NCBI GenBank assembly: GCA_023415075.1
Contig: JAEZLU010000299.1
Location: 1 to 6,058, forward strand
DNA length: 6,058 nucleotides
Direction of reading: 5' to 3'
Source: Bacillota bacterium
GTDB taxonomy: Bacteria; Bacillota; Negativicutes; Sporomusales; UBA7701
Below, piece after piece: positions 5,973 to 6,058 of the stretch. The position numbers were made by a program, and so were the translations under genes. The notes beneath the pieces are model-generated. The model made no database searches. It was given only the letters and a program-made list of their open reading frames with translations, and was not told the DNA's origin. How positions within the stretch are numbered: the first letter of the stretch is position 1; the number at the start of each line of letters is the position of its first letter.

Positions 5973-6058
5973 TGGTTTTTGGCTCCTTTAGCGAAGAATC
6001 GCCGGCAGGACCTGAGGGACAGTTCGTATTCGCCGAAAATGCCGGTGGGCTTATAGTT
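5969..6058 (-). CDS. livM: Liv-type ABC transporter permease LivM, C-terminal end
   Basis: Only the last 29 residues and the TGA stop are in the window. The open frame enters at the right edge and reads YKPTGIFGEYELSL near its start, which matches the conserved end of LivM permeases (a hydrophilic tail containing a P-x-G-[IL]-x-G motif after the last membrane helix). It then has a basic tail ending AKGAKNQ. The stop overlaps the livG ATG by 4 bases, the usual livM-livG arrangement. livH and the periplasmic or lipoprotein binding protein would be expected further right, outside the window. Confidence 0.8.
   Translation of the reverse strand, partial: NYKPTGIFGEYELSLRSCRRFFAKGAKNQ

Noticed and set aside
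1..6058. CRISPR array, insertion sequence, attachment site or origin
   Set aside because: No regularly spaced repeats, transposase, terminal inverted repeats, tRNA end or DnaA-box cluster was seen.

Overview
The window is a GC-rich bacterial segment (about 60% by eye) in which every supported gene lies on the minus strand, so transcription runs from high to low coordinates. The gene families point to a strict anaerobe, most likely an acetogen-like or respiring Firmicute (Sporomusa, Moorella or Desulfitobacterium type). They are a UroD-domain methyltransferase, a corrinoid protein, and a fumarate-reductase-like flavoprotein beside a Liv-type ABC importer. Strong AGGAGG-type ribosome binding sites and a stem-plus-U-run terminator fit that. 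This placement is inference; no rRNA or tRNA is present to confirm it.

Upstream unit (6058 to about 2240): the end of livM, then livG, livF, a small cupin gene and a 606-residue FAD protein. The stops and starts of all five overlap by 4 to 13 bases, so this is one translationally coupled operon. It ends in a clear rho-independent terminator at 2239-2271. The importer would bring in a small organic substrate, and the cupin and flavoprotein would act on it or a product. The flavoprotein keeps the FAD fold of the succinate dehydrogenase/fumarate reductase family. It lacks the flavin-linking histidine and two usual dicarboxylate-site residues, so it is probably not a fumarate reductase.

Intergenic region (1898 to about 2240): roughly 340 bases without a convincing gene. 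It holds candidate weak promoters, GC-rich hairpins and an imperfect repeat of about 32 bases present twice, about 150 bases apart, each copy preceded by a hairpin. I could not match it to a known riboswitch.

Downstream unit (1897 to 1 and beyond): a 31-codon ORF with a perfect Shine-Dalgarno sequence, a 457-residue UroD-family methyltransferase, and the first 121 residues of a corrinoid protein that runs off the left edge. The last two are standard partners in corrinoid-dependent methyl transfer (demethylation of methoxylated aromatics, methanol, methylamines and similar substrates, with the methyl group passed to tetrahydrofolate). The most natural joint reading is uptake of a methylated, perhaps aromatic, compound by the Liv system, redox processing by the flavoprotein and cupin, and demethylation by the corrinoid system. 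The link between the two operons rests on adjacency only.
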